Shown: positions 45,347 through 55,437 of the stretch, piece after piece | How positions within the stretch are numbered: the stretch's first letter is position 1 | Layout: every line of letters starts with the position of its first letter | Assembly (NCBI GenBank): GCA_035643775.1 | Contig: DASQPV010000016.1 | Location: 154,529 to 218,528 of the forward strand | DNA length: 64,000 bases | DNA from: Candidatus Angelobacter sp. | Lineage (GTDB): Bacteria > Bacteroidota > Bacteroidia > Flavobacteriales > Blattabacteriaceae | Reading direction: 5' to 3' | Notes under the pieces: generated by a model | Databases searched by the model: none | What the model was told of the DNA's origin: nothing | The model's input: the letters and a program-made list of their open reading frames with translations, nothing else | Made by a program: the position numbers and the translations under genes

Positions 45347-47668
45347 ATGATTACTTTTCATTTTTGTTGGATGTTTTGGAATTTTTTACTAAATTGGAAA
45401 AAACTCTTAAGTTGGAGAGTTATAGGATACTTGTTCGAAAGTTTATCCATTTTACTTGTAGCTTTTATAGTAGATTTTTTTTTTAAAAAAAATTTTAATA
45501 AAACGTTTCATCAAAAATTTGATAAAACAAAATCCTCGGTTTTGAAGAATTGCATGAGTTACCTCCTATTTTTCCTCTCAATAATTTTCATATTTCAAAA
45601 TATCCCCCCTTTGAAAAATTTTGGGGATAAACTACTAACTGGATCTGCTATTTTAATAGGGGTTATTGGGTTAGCATATCAAAAGTTTTTTATTGACTTT
45701 TCAAGTAGCATTTCTCTTTTAATATCTCAACCTTTTCGTGTGGGGGATTACATTGAAACATCAAAAGGTTTTTACGGATATGTTCAGGAAATAACATTAA
45801 GACACACAGTTATAAGAACTGTAAATAATAAAAAAATTTTTGTACCGAACAGTAAAATAAACGAAGAGATGATTATCAATAATGATATTGGAGACAGAAG
45901 AGTTAGAAAAAACATAGATCTTAAAATTTCTTATAATTCTAAGATAGATTTGGCTATAAAGATTATCAAAGAAGAAGTAGAAAAACATCCTTTTTGTATT
46001 GATGGTAGAACATACGAAGAAAAAAAAATTGATCTACCTTTAGTTATTGTTAAAATAACAAGTTTTAATGATTTTTATATAAATCTTAGAACCTTTGTAT
46101 GGTCAGAAGATAATAGTAAAGGAGTTCAACTTGAATGGGATTGCCTTAAGAAAATAAGAAATAGATTTGAAAAAGAAGAAGTTTTCCTTTCTCTCCCAAA
46201 TAGAATTCTATTAAAAAATTTTTCATACTCATACAAAGGCTTATATTCTGTTTTATATAAAATGTTTAAAATATTTTACATGAATCTCAATAAAGCTCTT
46301 GATAAAAAAGTATTTAAAATTATAAGACAATCTTTTCAAGAAATTGGAAATAATGGTTATGTTATTGGTGGATATGTACGAGATTATATAATAGGAAGAA
46401 TAAAAGAAACAAAATACATAGATATTTTCACACTAGGTGATGTAATTCTTTTAGCCAAACTAGTTTCTAAAAAAATAGAAGGTAGAATTCGTATTTACCG
46501 ACGTTTTGGAACAGCTTTTCTTAAATATGAGAATAAAGAAATAAAATTTTTAGGAGATAAAAAGGATGCTTTAGAGGAAGATCAAAAAAAACGTGATTTT
46601 ACCATAAATTCTTTGGCCATAGGATTAAATGTAAATGATTTCGGACAATTGATCGATCCTTTTAATGGATTTCAAGATTTGAAAGATAAAATAATCCGAA
46701 CGCCTTTAGATCCGTATCCAACCTATTTAGAGTATCCATTAAGAATGATACGCGCCTTTAGTTTGGGATCTAAATTAAAATTTAGAATAGAAAAATCTTC
46801 GTTCTATTCCATTAAAAAAAATATCAATCGGATATCTATCGTTCCTATAAAACGCATAATGGAGGAATTCCATAAAATTCTTTTATCTGACCAACCTTCT
46901 AAAGGTATTCGTTTACTTTATGGAGCTGGATTGCTATCTATTCTTCTTCCAGAAGTAACAGACCTTCAAGGTATAGAAGAAAAGGACGGATATAGACATA
47001 AGGATAATTTTTTCCATACAATAGAAGTAGTTGATAATGTTAGCAGAAAAAGTTATTCTTTGTGGTTAAGATGGGCAGCCCTATTACACGATATAGGAAA
47101 AAAGATAACAAAAAAATATTTCCCAAAGATAGGGTGGAGTTTTCATTCACATGAATTCGTTGGTTCTAATATGATACCGAAAATCTTTAAAAGATTAAAA
47201 TTTTCCCCAGTAATGCAAATGAGATATGTTCAAAAAATAGTAAGATACAGTTCTAGACCAGTTTCTTTAGTCGACGATCATACCACAGATTCTGCTATAC
47301 GTAGATTTATTTTTGATGCTGGAAAGGAATTGGAAGATCTTATGCTTCTCTGTAAATCCGATATAACTACAAAAAATGTAATGAAAAAGCGTCAATATAA
47401 AGATAATTTTACTTTAGTCTCCTTAAAAGTACAGAAACTTGAAGAAAAAGATAGACTCCGAAATTGGAAATCTCCAATATCAGGAAATGATATTATGAAT
47501 CTATTTAAGATTCAACCGTCCAAGCAAGTTGGACTCATTAAAAAATCTCTAAAAACAGCAATTTTAGAAGGGGAAATTTCTAATGAATTTGACGCTGCTT
47601 ATAAATTTATATTGAGTAAGGGAGAGGAGTTAGGGTTAGTTAACATGTTTATAGGCGTTGTAAGATGA
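45347..47668 (+). CDS. Fusion frame: MscS-type mechanosensitive channel + CCA-adding enzyme-like/HD domain
   Basis: One 773-codon frame holds two proteins. Residues 1-311 are a small-conductance channel: helices near 26-48, 68-87 and 95-125, with IGVIGLAYQKFF, QPFRVGDYIETS and FVPNSKI. From Met312 (MNLNKALDKKVFKII) it matches class II CCA-adding enzymes: GGYVRD, KRDFTINSLA, DPFNGFQDLKDKII and an HD domain (H551, H557, H581-D582). The catalytic DxD reads Y357-I-D359, about 15 residues are missing between IKFLGDKK and EEDQKKRDF, and EDxxR reads EYPLR (462-466). Met312 aligns with the normal CCA start, so separate translation is possible. The tail overlaps lipA by 33 bases. Confidence 0.85.
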   Translation: MITFHFCWMFWNFLLNWKKLLSWRVIGYLFESLSILLVAFIVDFFFKKNFNKTFHQKFDKTKSSVLKNCMSYLLFFLSIIFIFQNIPPLKNFGDKLLTGSAILIGVIGLAYQKFFIDFSSSISLLISQPFRVGDYIETSKGFYGYVQEITLRHTVIRTVNNKKIFVPNSKINEEMIINNDIGDRRVRKNIDLKISYNSKIDLAIKIIKEEVEKHPFCIDGRTYEEKKIDLPLVIVKITSFNDFYINLRTFVWSEDNSKGVQLEWDCLKKIRNRFEKEEVFLSLPNRILLKNFSYSYKGLYSVLYKMFKIFYMNLNKALDKKVFKIIRQSFQEIGNNGYVIGGYVRDYIIGRIKETKYIDIFTLGDVILLAKLVSKKIEGRIRIYRRFGTAFLKYENKEIKFLGDKKDALEEDQKKRDFTINSLAIGLNVNDFGQLIDPFNGFQDLKDKIIRTPLDPYPTYLEYPLRMIRAFSLGSKLKFRIEKSSFYSIKKNINRISIVPIKRIMEEFHKILLSDQPSKGIRLLYGAGLLSILLPEVTDLQGIEEKDGYRHKDNFFHTIEVVDNVSRKSYSLWLRWAALLHDIGKKITKKYFPKIGWSFHSHEFVGSNMIPKIFKRLKFSPVMQMRYVQKIVRYSSRPVSLVDDHTTDSAIRRFIFDAGKELEDLMLLCKSDITTKNVMKKRQYKDNFTLVSLKVQKLEEKDRLRNWKSPISGNDIMNLFKIQPSKQVGLIKKSLKTAILEGEISNEFDAAYKFILSKGEELGLVNMFIGVVR

Positions 47669-48475
47669 ACGTATTAGAGCTCCGCTTTCTACATAACGGA
47701 ACCCCATATCTATCCCTATTTCTTTGTATTTTTTAAATTGATCTGGATGAATAAAATCGTGCACTGAAATACGTCCATTTTTTGGTTTCAAATACTGCCC
47801 AATAGTTATAATATCTACTTGAGCTTTTTTGATATCAAGCATAGCTTGATATACTTCTTCTTTATTTTCGCCCAGTCCAAGCATAATGCTTGTTTTCGTC
47901 CTTATTTTACCATTTTCTTTCAAATAGCGAAGTACATTTAAACTTCTATCATATTTAGCTTGAATTCTCACTTTTTTAGTTAATCTTCGCACAGTTTCCA
48001 AATTATGGGATATAACTTCAGGTTTTACGTAAATTATTCTATCTATAATAGATTTATTATCTTGGAAATCAGGAATGAGTGTTTCAATAGTTGTACTAGG
48101 GCTAATTCTACGAATTGCTTGAACAGTTTCTGTCCATATTAAAGATCCCATATCTTTTAGATCGTCTCTATCTACCGATGTAATAACAGCGTGTTTAATT
48201 TTCATGCTTTTTATGGAATAAGCAACTCTTTCAGGTTCTTCCCAATTTACTGTATTAGGCCGCCCTGTTTTCACTCCACAAAAACTGCATGATCTAGTAC
48301 AAATATTCCCCAATATAAGGAAAGTTGCAACTCCTTTATTCCAACACTCTCCCATGTTAGGACAACTACCACTTTGGCATATAGTATTCAGTTTATAATT
48401 CTCAATGGTTTCTTTTATCTTTCGATAATTTTCTCCCATTGTAAATTTTGCCCTAATCCATTCAGGCTTTTCCAT
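47636..48475 (-). CDS. lipA: Lipoyl synthase
   Basis: LipA inserts two sulfurs into octanoylated E2/H proteins using two 4Fe-4S clusters. The 279-residue protein has the auxiliary motif TICQSGSCPNMGECW, the radical-SAM motif CTRSCSFCGV, and the C-terminal RSSY serine ligand (ALIRSSYNAY). It provides the cofactor for pyruvate dehydrogenase, whose E1-beta is at 4.2 kb. Its 3' end overlaps the convergent MscS-CCA frame by 33 bases. It is 21 bases from the divergent coiled-coil gene. Confidence 0.97.
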   Translation of the reverse strand: MEKPEWIRAKFTMGENYRKIKETIENYKLNTICQSGSCPNMGECWNKGVATFLILGNICTRSCSFCGVKTGRPNTVNWEEPERVAYSIKSMKIKHAVITSVDRDDLKDMGSLIWTETVQAIRRISPSTTIETLIPDFQDNKSIIDRIIYVKPEVISHNLETVRRLTKKVRIQAKYDRSLNVLRYLKENGKIRTKTSIMLGLGENKEEVYQAMLDIKKAQVDIITIGQYLKPKNGRISVHDFIHPDQFKKYKEIGIDMGFRYVESGALIRSSYNAYKHVN

Positions 48476-48496
48476 CCATCTAATAATTTTAAAAAT

Positions 48497-49270
48497 ATGA
48501 AAACAGTTGAAAAAAAATTGAGGGCCTTATACAGGCTTCAATTAGTGGATTCTCAAATCGATCAATTAAGGGAACTAGTTCAAGTTCTTCCTTTAGAAAT
48601 ACAAGTATTGGAAGATAAACTAAAGGAGTTTTGTAAAAAAATGAACAGCATAAAAAAGGTTATTGCTTATTTGGCAGAAGGCATAGAAGAAAAAAAACTA
48701 GAAAATTCAAAGAATCAAGAAAATTCAAAAAAGTGGGATAATAAGGAACTTGAGTTTCATCAATTAGAAATAGAACTAGCCTCTAAAAGGATAAAAGAAT
48801 ATAAGCTAAGAATTAATGAAAAAAAAGAAGAATTTAAAAATTTCAAAGAAAATTATGAGAATAAAAAGATTCTGTTTAAGAAAAACATTTTAAAATTAAA
48901 AAAAAATACAAAAAATAAAAAAAAAGTGGATGTTCTTAGTAAAAAAGCATATTTTTTTAACAGTAAAATAGATAATAGTCTTCTTACTATTTATAAGAAA
49001 ATTCGTAAAAAAGTAAAAGACGGGAGAGCTGTTGTTCCGGTAGAAAAAGGAGCTTCAATGGGTTCTTATTTATTAATTCCACCTCAACTAAGGTTAGAAA
49101 TCTCTAATAAAGAAAAAATAGTTATTGATGAAAACAGCGGACGAATACTTATCGATTCTGATTTAGCAAAAGAAGAACGAGAAAGAATTTATGAAGAAAT
49201 AACCCCAGATCCAAGAAGTTCTTCTCCTATATACCAAGTGGCAAACTGTCCTTCAGAAATGGAAGTTTGA
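48497..49270 (+). CDS. Coiled-coil protein of the C4-type zinc-ribbon (DUF164/CT398-like) family, without the zinc cysteines
   Basis: This 257-residue protein from the ATG at 48497 starts MKTVEKKLRALYRLQLVDSQ, then forms a long charged coiled coil to about residue 165. A C-terminal domain follows, with GRAVVPVEKGASMGSYLLIPP and SGRILIDSDLA. This layout matches Bacteroidota proteins annotated as zinc-ribbon domain proteins, although the CxxC pairs are missing here, as in flavobacterial relatives. The function is unsettled. The last 18 or so residues look like read-through into the convergent mnmA (82-base overlap). Confidence 0.8.
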   Translation: MKTVEKKLRALYRLQLVDSQIDQLRELVQVLPLEIQVLEDKLKEFCKKMNSIKKVIAYLAEGIEEKKLENSKNQENSKKWDNKELEFHQLEIELASKRIKEYKLRINEKKEEFKNFKENYENKKILFKKNILKLKKNTKNKKKVDVLSKKAYFFNSKIDNSLLTIYKKIRKKVKDGRAVVPVEKGASMGSYLLIPPQLRLEISNKEKIVIDENSGRILIDSDLAKEERERIYEEITPDPRSSSPIYQVANCPSEMEV

Positions 49271-50376
49271 AAATCCTCAAATTCTGTATAAATTACATCA
49301 GACAGCGGATGGAAGACAGCTTTTTGTACGGACTGTCGATAACGAACTCTACAAAATACAGGAATTTCTATTTTCATTTCATTGGAAGAGTATTCTATCT
49401 GACGGATCCAATTCATATCTTTTTTTTTGACAAAAAAAGCTTTTTTGTATAATCCAGGATGATTCTTTCCCATACCAACATATAAAATGTTTTCTTTTAT
49501 ATCAATTTCTAGGACAAAAAGAGCTTTTTTATATCCTCCTACTTTTAGACCTTTTCGTTGACCTTTGGTAAAATAATAAGCTCCAGGATGTTGGCCTATT
49601 ATTTTTCCATCTGTTTTTTTATATATTTTTTTTTTGGAAAGAAAAATTAATTCCTCCTCCCTTTTTAAAAAGGTAGTAGGGGGATGATATATAGGAGAGT
49701 CGGAAGATATTTCTACAATATCTCCAATTTTAGGTTTCAGTCTAAATTTTAAAAAATCAAACAATCGTATTTTACCAATAAAACAAATACCTTGAGAATC
49801 TTTTTTTTTAGCTGTGAAAAGGCCTATTTCAGAAGCTATTCTTCGAACATTTTTTTTAGTTATTTGACCTAATGGGAAAAGAGCTTTGCTTAACTGGTAT
49901 TGATTGAGTTGGCAAAGAAAATACGATTGATCTTTTTCTTGGTCTTTTCCTGAGAGCAAACGATAAATTTTTTGTCCATTTTTAAAAAAGCTTATTTTTC
50001 GTACATAATGTCCCGTTGCTATAAAATCAGCATCAAGAAAAATAGCAGTTTTCAAAAAAAGATCAAATTTTATTTTTTTATTGCAGAGAATATCTGGATT
50101 AGGGGTTCTCCCTTTTTCATACTCTGAAAACAGATAATCTACTATTTTTTCTTGATACTGAAGACTGAAATCAATTAATTGAAATGGTATTTTTAGCATT
50201 TCAGCTACTAGAAGAGCATCATTTTTATCCTCAATCCAAGTACATTTTCCTTCCTCTTGCCAATTTATCATAAATATTCCAATAACATCATACCCCTGTT
50301 TTTGGAGTAAAAAAGCAGCTACACTAGAGTCTACTCCACCTGAAATACCAACAATAACTCTTTTTTTATGGGACAT
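49189..50376 (-). CDS. mnmA: tRNA-specific 2-thiouridylase MnmA
   Basis: MnmA puts sulfur at position 2 of the wobble uridine of Lys, Glu and Gln tRNAs. The 395-residue protein (ATG at 50376) has the PP-loop VGISGGVDSSVAAFLL. The two catalytic cysteines lie in PNPDILCNKKIKF and DSQGICFIG. The C-terminal region reaches its normal end (FATWYIGEELLGSGVI). It works on the same base as MnmE. It begins one base after the dnaJ stop. The 3' end is overlapped antisense for 82 bases. Confidence 0.96.
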   Translation of the reverse strand: MSHKKRVIVGISGGVDSSVAAFLLQKQGYDVIGIFMINWQEEGKCTWIEDKNDALLVAEMLKIPFQLIDFSLQYQEKIVDYLFSEYEKGRTPNPDILCNKKIKFDLFLKTAIFLDADFIATGHYVRKISFFKNGQKIYRLLSGKDQEKDQSYFLCQLNQYQLSKALFPLGQITKKNVRRIASEIGLFTAKKKDSQGICFIGKIRLFDFLKFRLKPKIGDIVEISSDSPIYHPPTTFLKREEELIFLSKKKIYKKTDGKIIGQHPGAYYFTKGQRKGLKVGGYKKALFVLEIDIKENILYVGMGKNHPGLYKKAFFVKKKDMNWIRQIEYSSNEMKIEIPVFCRVRYRQSVQKAVFHPLSDVIYTEFEDFQTSISEGQFATWYIGEELLGSGVISS

Positions 50377-50377
50377 C

Positions 50378-51502
50378 TTAGAACATTTCTCTAACTTTTT
50401 CAAAAAAAGATTTTTCTAAACGGCTAGGTTTGGGAATAAAATTCTCAGCATTCTTCATTTTTTCGAAAAAATATTTTTGTTCAGAAGTCAACTTTTTTGG
50501 AGTCCAAACATTTACATGAATTAAGAGATCTCCATATTTTTTAGATTCAAAGTAAGGGAGTCCTTTTCCTTTTAGACGAAGAGTTTTTCCAGACTGAGTT
50601 CCAGAATCTATCTGAACACGAACTTTTCCATTAATAGTTGGGATTTCTTTGAAAGATCCTAAAACCGCATCGGATATAGAAATGTATAGGTCATAATGTA
50701 AATTATGTCCTTCTCTTTTAAGGTTTTTGTGGGGCATTTCTTCAATGAGGACTAATAAATCGCCTGGATCACCAGCTCCAAAAGGAGCTTCGTTACCTTT
50801 TCCGTAAACCTTTAGGTGCACTCCATCGAAAAGACCATACGGAATTTCAATACTAACAAGTTCCTCTTCTTTTATGAGTCCTTGACTATTAGCCCCCTTA
50901 GGAAGATAATTAATAATTTTTCCCACTCCTTGGCATTTTTTGCATAAACTAGTACTACGCATTCTACCTATAAATGTGTTTGTAAAATGTGTAACATTTC
51001 CACTACCATTGCATATATCACATTTTTTTAATAGAACACCTGGTGCGACTTTCATCCGTTTAACCTTAACTTTCTTCTCTATACCTTGAGATATTTCTTT
51101 CAGCGTTAGTTTCACTCTAATCCGCAAATCGTTACCTTTTATGGATCGTTTTCCTCCGAATCCAAAACCTCTTTCCCCAAACGCTTCTCCGAAAATATCT
51201 CCAAAACTGCTAAAGATATCTTCCATGTTCATGCCTTCTGATGTCCCATCATAGTATCTACTGCTAGAATCAGAATGACCAAATTGGTCATATCTCTGTC
51301 TTCTTTCTGGATTGCTCAAAACGCTGTACGCCTCTGCTGCTTCTTTGAACTTTTCTTCAGCTTCCTTTTTATTATTAGGATTTTTATCTGGATGATATTT
51401 TATAGCTACCTTTCTGTAAGCTTTTTTTATTTCCTCAGATGAGGCATTTTTAGAAACTCCTAAAACTTCGTAATAATCTCTTTTTGCCATTTTTTCCATC
51501 AT
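50378..51502 (-). CDS. dnaJ: Chaperone DnaJ with only one of two zinc centres
   Basis: DnaJ presents substrates to DnaK. The 374-residue protein has the J domain ([15 protein letters not shown] in YHPDKNPNN), a shortened Gly/Phe region, and two C-terminal beta domains. The central region normally has four CxxCxGxG motifs. Here only CDICNGSG and CKKCQGVG remain, and by position these are motifs 2 and 3 (zinc centre II). Motifs 1 and 4 (centre I) are lost. The ATG at 51502 overlaps the grpE stop (ATGA). [12 protein letters not shown], four codons later, is the usual start. Confidence 0.95.
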   Translation of the reverse strand: MMEKMAKRDYYEVLGVSKNASSEEIKKAYRKVAIKYHPDKNPNNKKEAEEKFKEAAEAYSVLSNPERRQRYDQFGHSDSSSRYYDGTSEGMNMEDIFSSFGDIFGEAFGERGFGFGGKRSIKGNDLRIRVKLTLKEISQGIEKKVKVKRMKVAPGVLLKKCDICNGSGNVTHFTNTFIGRMRSTSLCKKCQGVGKIINYLPKGANSQGLIKEEELVSIEIPYGLFDGVHLKVYGKGNEAPFGAGDPGDLLVLIEEMPHKNLKREGHNLHYDLYISISDAVLGSFKEIPTINGKVRVQIDSGTQSGKTLRLKGKGLPYFESKKYGDLLIHVNVWTPKKLTSEQKYFFEKMKNAENFIPKPSRLEKSFFEKVREMF

Positions 51503-51984
51503 TTACCAACAACGACTTTAGCATGTCTAATTACCTTATTTTCCATCATATATCCGGCTTCTATAATTTCTACAATTTTCATAGAGTATTCTTTTGGAGC
51601 TTGTACTTGTGTAATTACTTCATGTAAGTCAGTATTGAGATTATCTCCTTTTTTTATTTCTATTTTTCTTAATCCGTTTTCTTGAAGAACTTTAATAAAT
51701 TTTTCACTAATAAGCATTATTCCTTTTGATTGTTTTATTTCATTAATTCCTCTTTCAAAATCGTCTAAAACAGGTAGGAGATCTATGATTAAATTTTGAT
51801 GAGCAGTTTTGAATAGTTCAAAACGTTCTTTTTGGGTTCGTTTTTTATAGTTTTCAAATTCAGCAAATAGACGTATAAATTTGTCTTTTTCTTCTTTTAT
51901 TTTCTCCATATGTTTTTCGTAATCTATTTTTTTTTTATCTGGAGATGAGCCAGAAATTTTGTTTTTTTCATTTTCTGGATTCAT
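51499..51984 (-). CDS. grpE: Nucleotide exchange factor GrpE
   Basis: GrpE releases ADP from DnaK. The 161-residue protein has a long N-terminal helix, the signature [15 protein letters not shown], and the beta domain [21 protein letters not shown] ending [18 protein letters not shown]. An A10 tract (51927-51936) near the start is in frame. It is translated just ahead of dnaJ by an ATGA overlap. dnaK is not in the window. Confidence 0.96.
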   Translation of the reverse strand: MNPENEKNKISGSSPDKKKIDYEKHMEKIKEEKDKFIRLFAEFENYKKRTQKERFELFKTAHQNLIIDLLPVLDDFERGINEIKQSKGIMLISEKFIKVLQENGLRKIEIKKGDNLNTDLHEVITQVQAPKEYSMKIVEIIEAGYMMENKVIRHAKVVVGK

Positions 51985-52027
51985 AGGCTATTTATTTTGT
52001 ACATATGGTACTTTAAACGTTAAACGT

Positions 52028-52762
52028 GTGAGATTGTTTATGGAATTATCTTATAATGGCAGGGATTATAACGGATGGCAATTACAAAAAAATGGAATAT
52101 CTGTGCAAGAAGTTATTGAAGATAAATTATCTAAACTTCTAAAGACCTACATAAAAATTTATGGCGCAGGGCGTACAGATTGTGGGGTACATGCTTTTAA
52201 AATGTTTGCACATTTTGATTCAAAATACCCTTTAAATTTAAAGGAGATTAGGAGAATAAATTATTTTTTACCTAAAACAATTAAAGTATCTCGTCTCTCT
52301 CCTGTTAGAGAGAATGCTCACGCTAGATTTGATGCAATAAGTAGAACTTATCAGTATCATATTTCCTTTGATAAAGCTAAAATCGGAGGGAGTTTGTGGT
52401 TTAAAAGTCCTTTAGATATCAAAAAAATGAATAAGGCAACTGATATATTGAAGAAATATGAGGATTTTAGCAGTTTTTGTAAACTTATTGAAAATAATAA
52501 AAAACGTACCTGTAAAATTTATAGAGCTCAATGGTTTAAAAGGAAAAAATCTTTGTTTTTCATTATAGAAGCAAATAGCTTTTTAAGGAATATGGTTCGC
52601 GCAATAGTTGGAACTCTTATTGAGGTAGGAATAGGAAAAATTGATCTTTCAGATTTTTCTAAGATTATTGAAGCAAAGGATCGAAGATTTGCAGGTAATT
52701 CAGCTCCTGCCTCAGGTTTATCTTTGAAAAGGATTCGCTATCCAGAAGATATTTTTTTATAG
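52028..52762 (+). CDS. truA: tRNA pseudouridine(38-40) synthase TruA
   Basis: TruA isomerises uridines 38-40 of many tRNAs. With a GTG start at 52028 the protein is 244 residues and begins MRLFMELSYNGRDYNGWQLQ, exactly the family start. Upstream codons in the same frame look non-coding. The catalytic Asp is in GAGRTDCGVHAF. The C-terminal NSFLRNMVRAIVGTLIEVG motif is intact. It is divergent from grpE with 43 bases between starts and ends 3 bases before trxB. Confidence 0.94.
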   Translation: MRLFMELSYNGRDYNGWQLQKNGISVQEVIEDKLSKLLKTYIKIYGAGRTDCGVHAFKMFAHFDSKYPLNLKEIRRINYFLPKTIKVSRLSPVRENAHARFDAISRTYQYHISFDKAKIGGSLWFKSPLDIKKMNKATDILKKYEDFSSFCKLIENNKKRTCKIYRAQWFKRKKSLFFIIEANSFLRNMVRAIVGTLIEVGIGKIDLSDFSKIIEAKDRRFAGNSAPASGLSLKRIRYPEDIFL

Positions 52763-52765
52763 ATG

Positions 52766-53716
52766 TTATTTAACTATTGATAGATATCGTTCTAAATCCA
52801 AGGCGGCCATGCATCCTGTTCCAGCTGATGTAATTGCTTGACGATATATAGGATCTTGAACATCTCCAGCCGCAAAAACACCTTGTGTATTCGTTTTTGT
52901 ACTTACTTTTTCAGTAAGTATATATCCTTTATCATCCATTTTTAGCTTATCTACTAAAGATAGTGTATTTGGTGTATTACCAATAGCTAGAAATAGTCCT
53001 TCTATAGAAAAATGTTTTTTTTTATTTGTTTTATTATTAACGACTCTTATTCCTTTTACTGTTTTATACCCTAAAATTTCATCAATTTCATTATTAAATA
53101 AAGTTTCTACATTTGATAGAGTAGAAATTCTATACTGCATGACTTTAGAAGCTCTAAAATACCCTCTTCTTACAAATAAGTAAACTTTAGCACAAATTTT
53201 AGATAAGTAGATTGTTTCTTCAATTGCAGTATCTCCTCCTCCAATAACAGCCACATTTTTGTCTCTGTATAAAAACCCATCGCAAGTAGCACAAGAGGAA
53301 ACCCCAAATCCAATAAAACGTTTTTCACTATAAAGGCCAAGATATTTTGGAGTAGTTCCAGTGGAAATAATTAATCCTCTAGTTTTTATTATATTTCCAT
53401 CATCAATCTTAATTTGATTAATTACTCCTACCTTTTTGGTAGTGGAAAACTCAAAAGATACAGCTTCTTGCTTTTTAATGAAAGTATGAAAACGTTTTGC
53501 TTGTTCTTCAAGTTTCTCCATTAACTTAGAACCATTTATTCCTTCAGGATAACCTGGGTAGTTTTCTACAATAGAGGTAGTAGTTAATTTTCCCCCAGGT
53601 TCCATCCCTGTATACAAAATAGGGGTTAAATCAGCTCGTGCTGCATATATAGCTGAAGAATATCCAGCAGGTCCAGATCCAAGAATAACGCAATTTAAAA
53701 TATTATCACCTAACAT
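52766..53716 (-). CDS. trxB: Thioredoxin reductase
   Basis: This 316-residue NADPH-dependent flavoenzyme reduces thioredoxin. The FAD fold is VILGSGPAGYSSAIYAARA, the NADPH fold AVIGGGDTAIEETIYL, the redox-active disulfide CATCDGF, and FAAGDVQDPIYRQAITSAGTG closes the flavin site. It is full length and well conserved. It is convergent with truA and has a 151-base spacer to the HsdR-N gene that should contain promoters for both. Confidence 0.97.
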   Translation of the reverse strand: MLGDNILNCVILGSGPAGYSSAIYAARADLTPILYTGMEPGGKLTTTSIVENYPGYPEGINGSKLMEKLEEQAKRFHTFIKKQEAVSFEFSTTKKVGVINQIKIDDGNIIKTRGLIISTGTTPKYLGLYSEKRFIGFGVSSCATCDGFLYRDKNVAVIGGGDTAIEETIYLSKICAKVYLFVRRGYFRASKVMQYRISTLSNVETLFNNEIDEILGYKTVKGIRVVNNKTNKKKHFSIEGLFLAIGNTPNTLSLVDKLKMDDKGYILTEKVSTKTNTQGVFAAGDVQDPIYRQAITSAGTGCMAALDLERYLSIVK

Positions 53717-53867
53717 ACTTTTTGAATCAATTTAACACAAGAAAATAATTACAAATAGATTTATGCTAATAAGTAATATTGTATCATAAATTGTATTTTC
53801 TGCATATAAGATGATCGATGTTTTTTATCAATAAGAACCACAATAGAATTTGAAAGACATCATCTTT

Positions 53868-55336
<1,469 letters not shown>

Positions 55337-55437
55337 CTATTTTTAATAATTTCTTCTTCAAGAAGTGTTATACACCGAACATTACATTTCTTTTCCCATT
55401 TATTAAGCCTACTACACCACTTTAGCACAGCCTTACA

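Noticed and set aside
48374-48496. N-terminal extension of the coiled-coil protein (41 residues)
   Set aside because: It is antisense to lipA and unlike the family start. The ATG at 48497 fits the family exactly.
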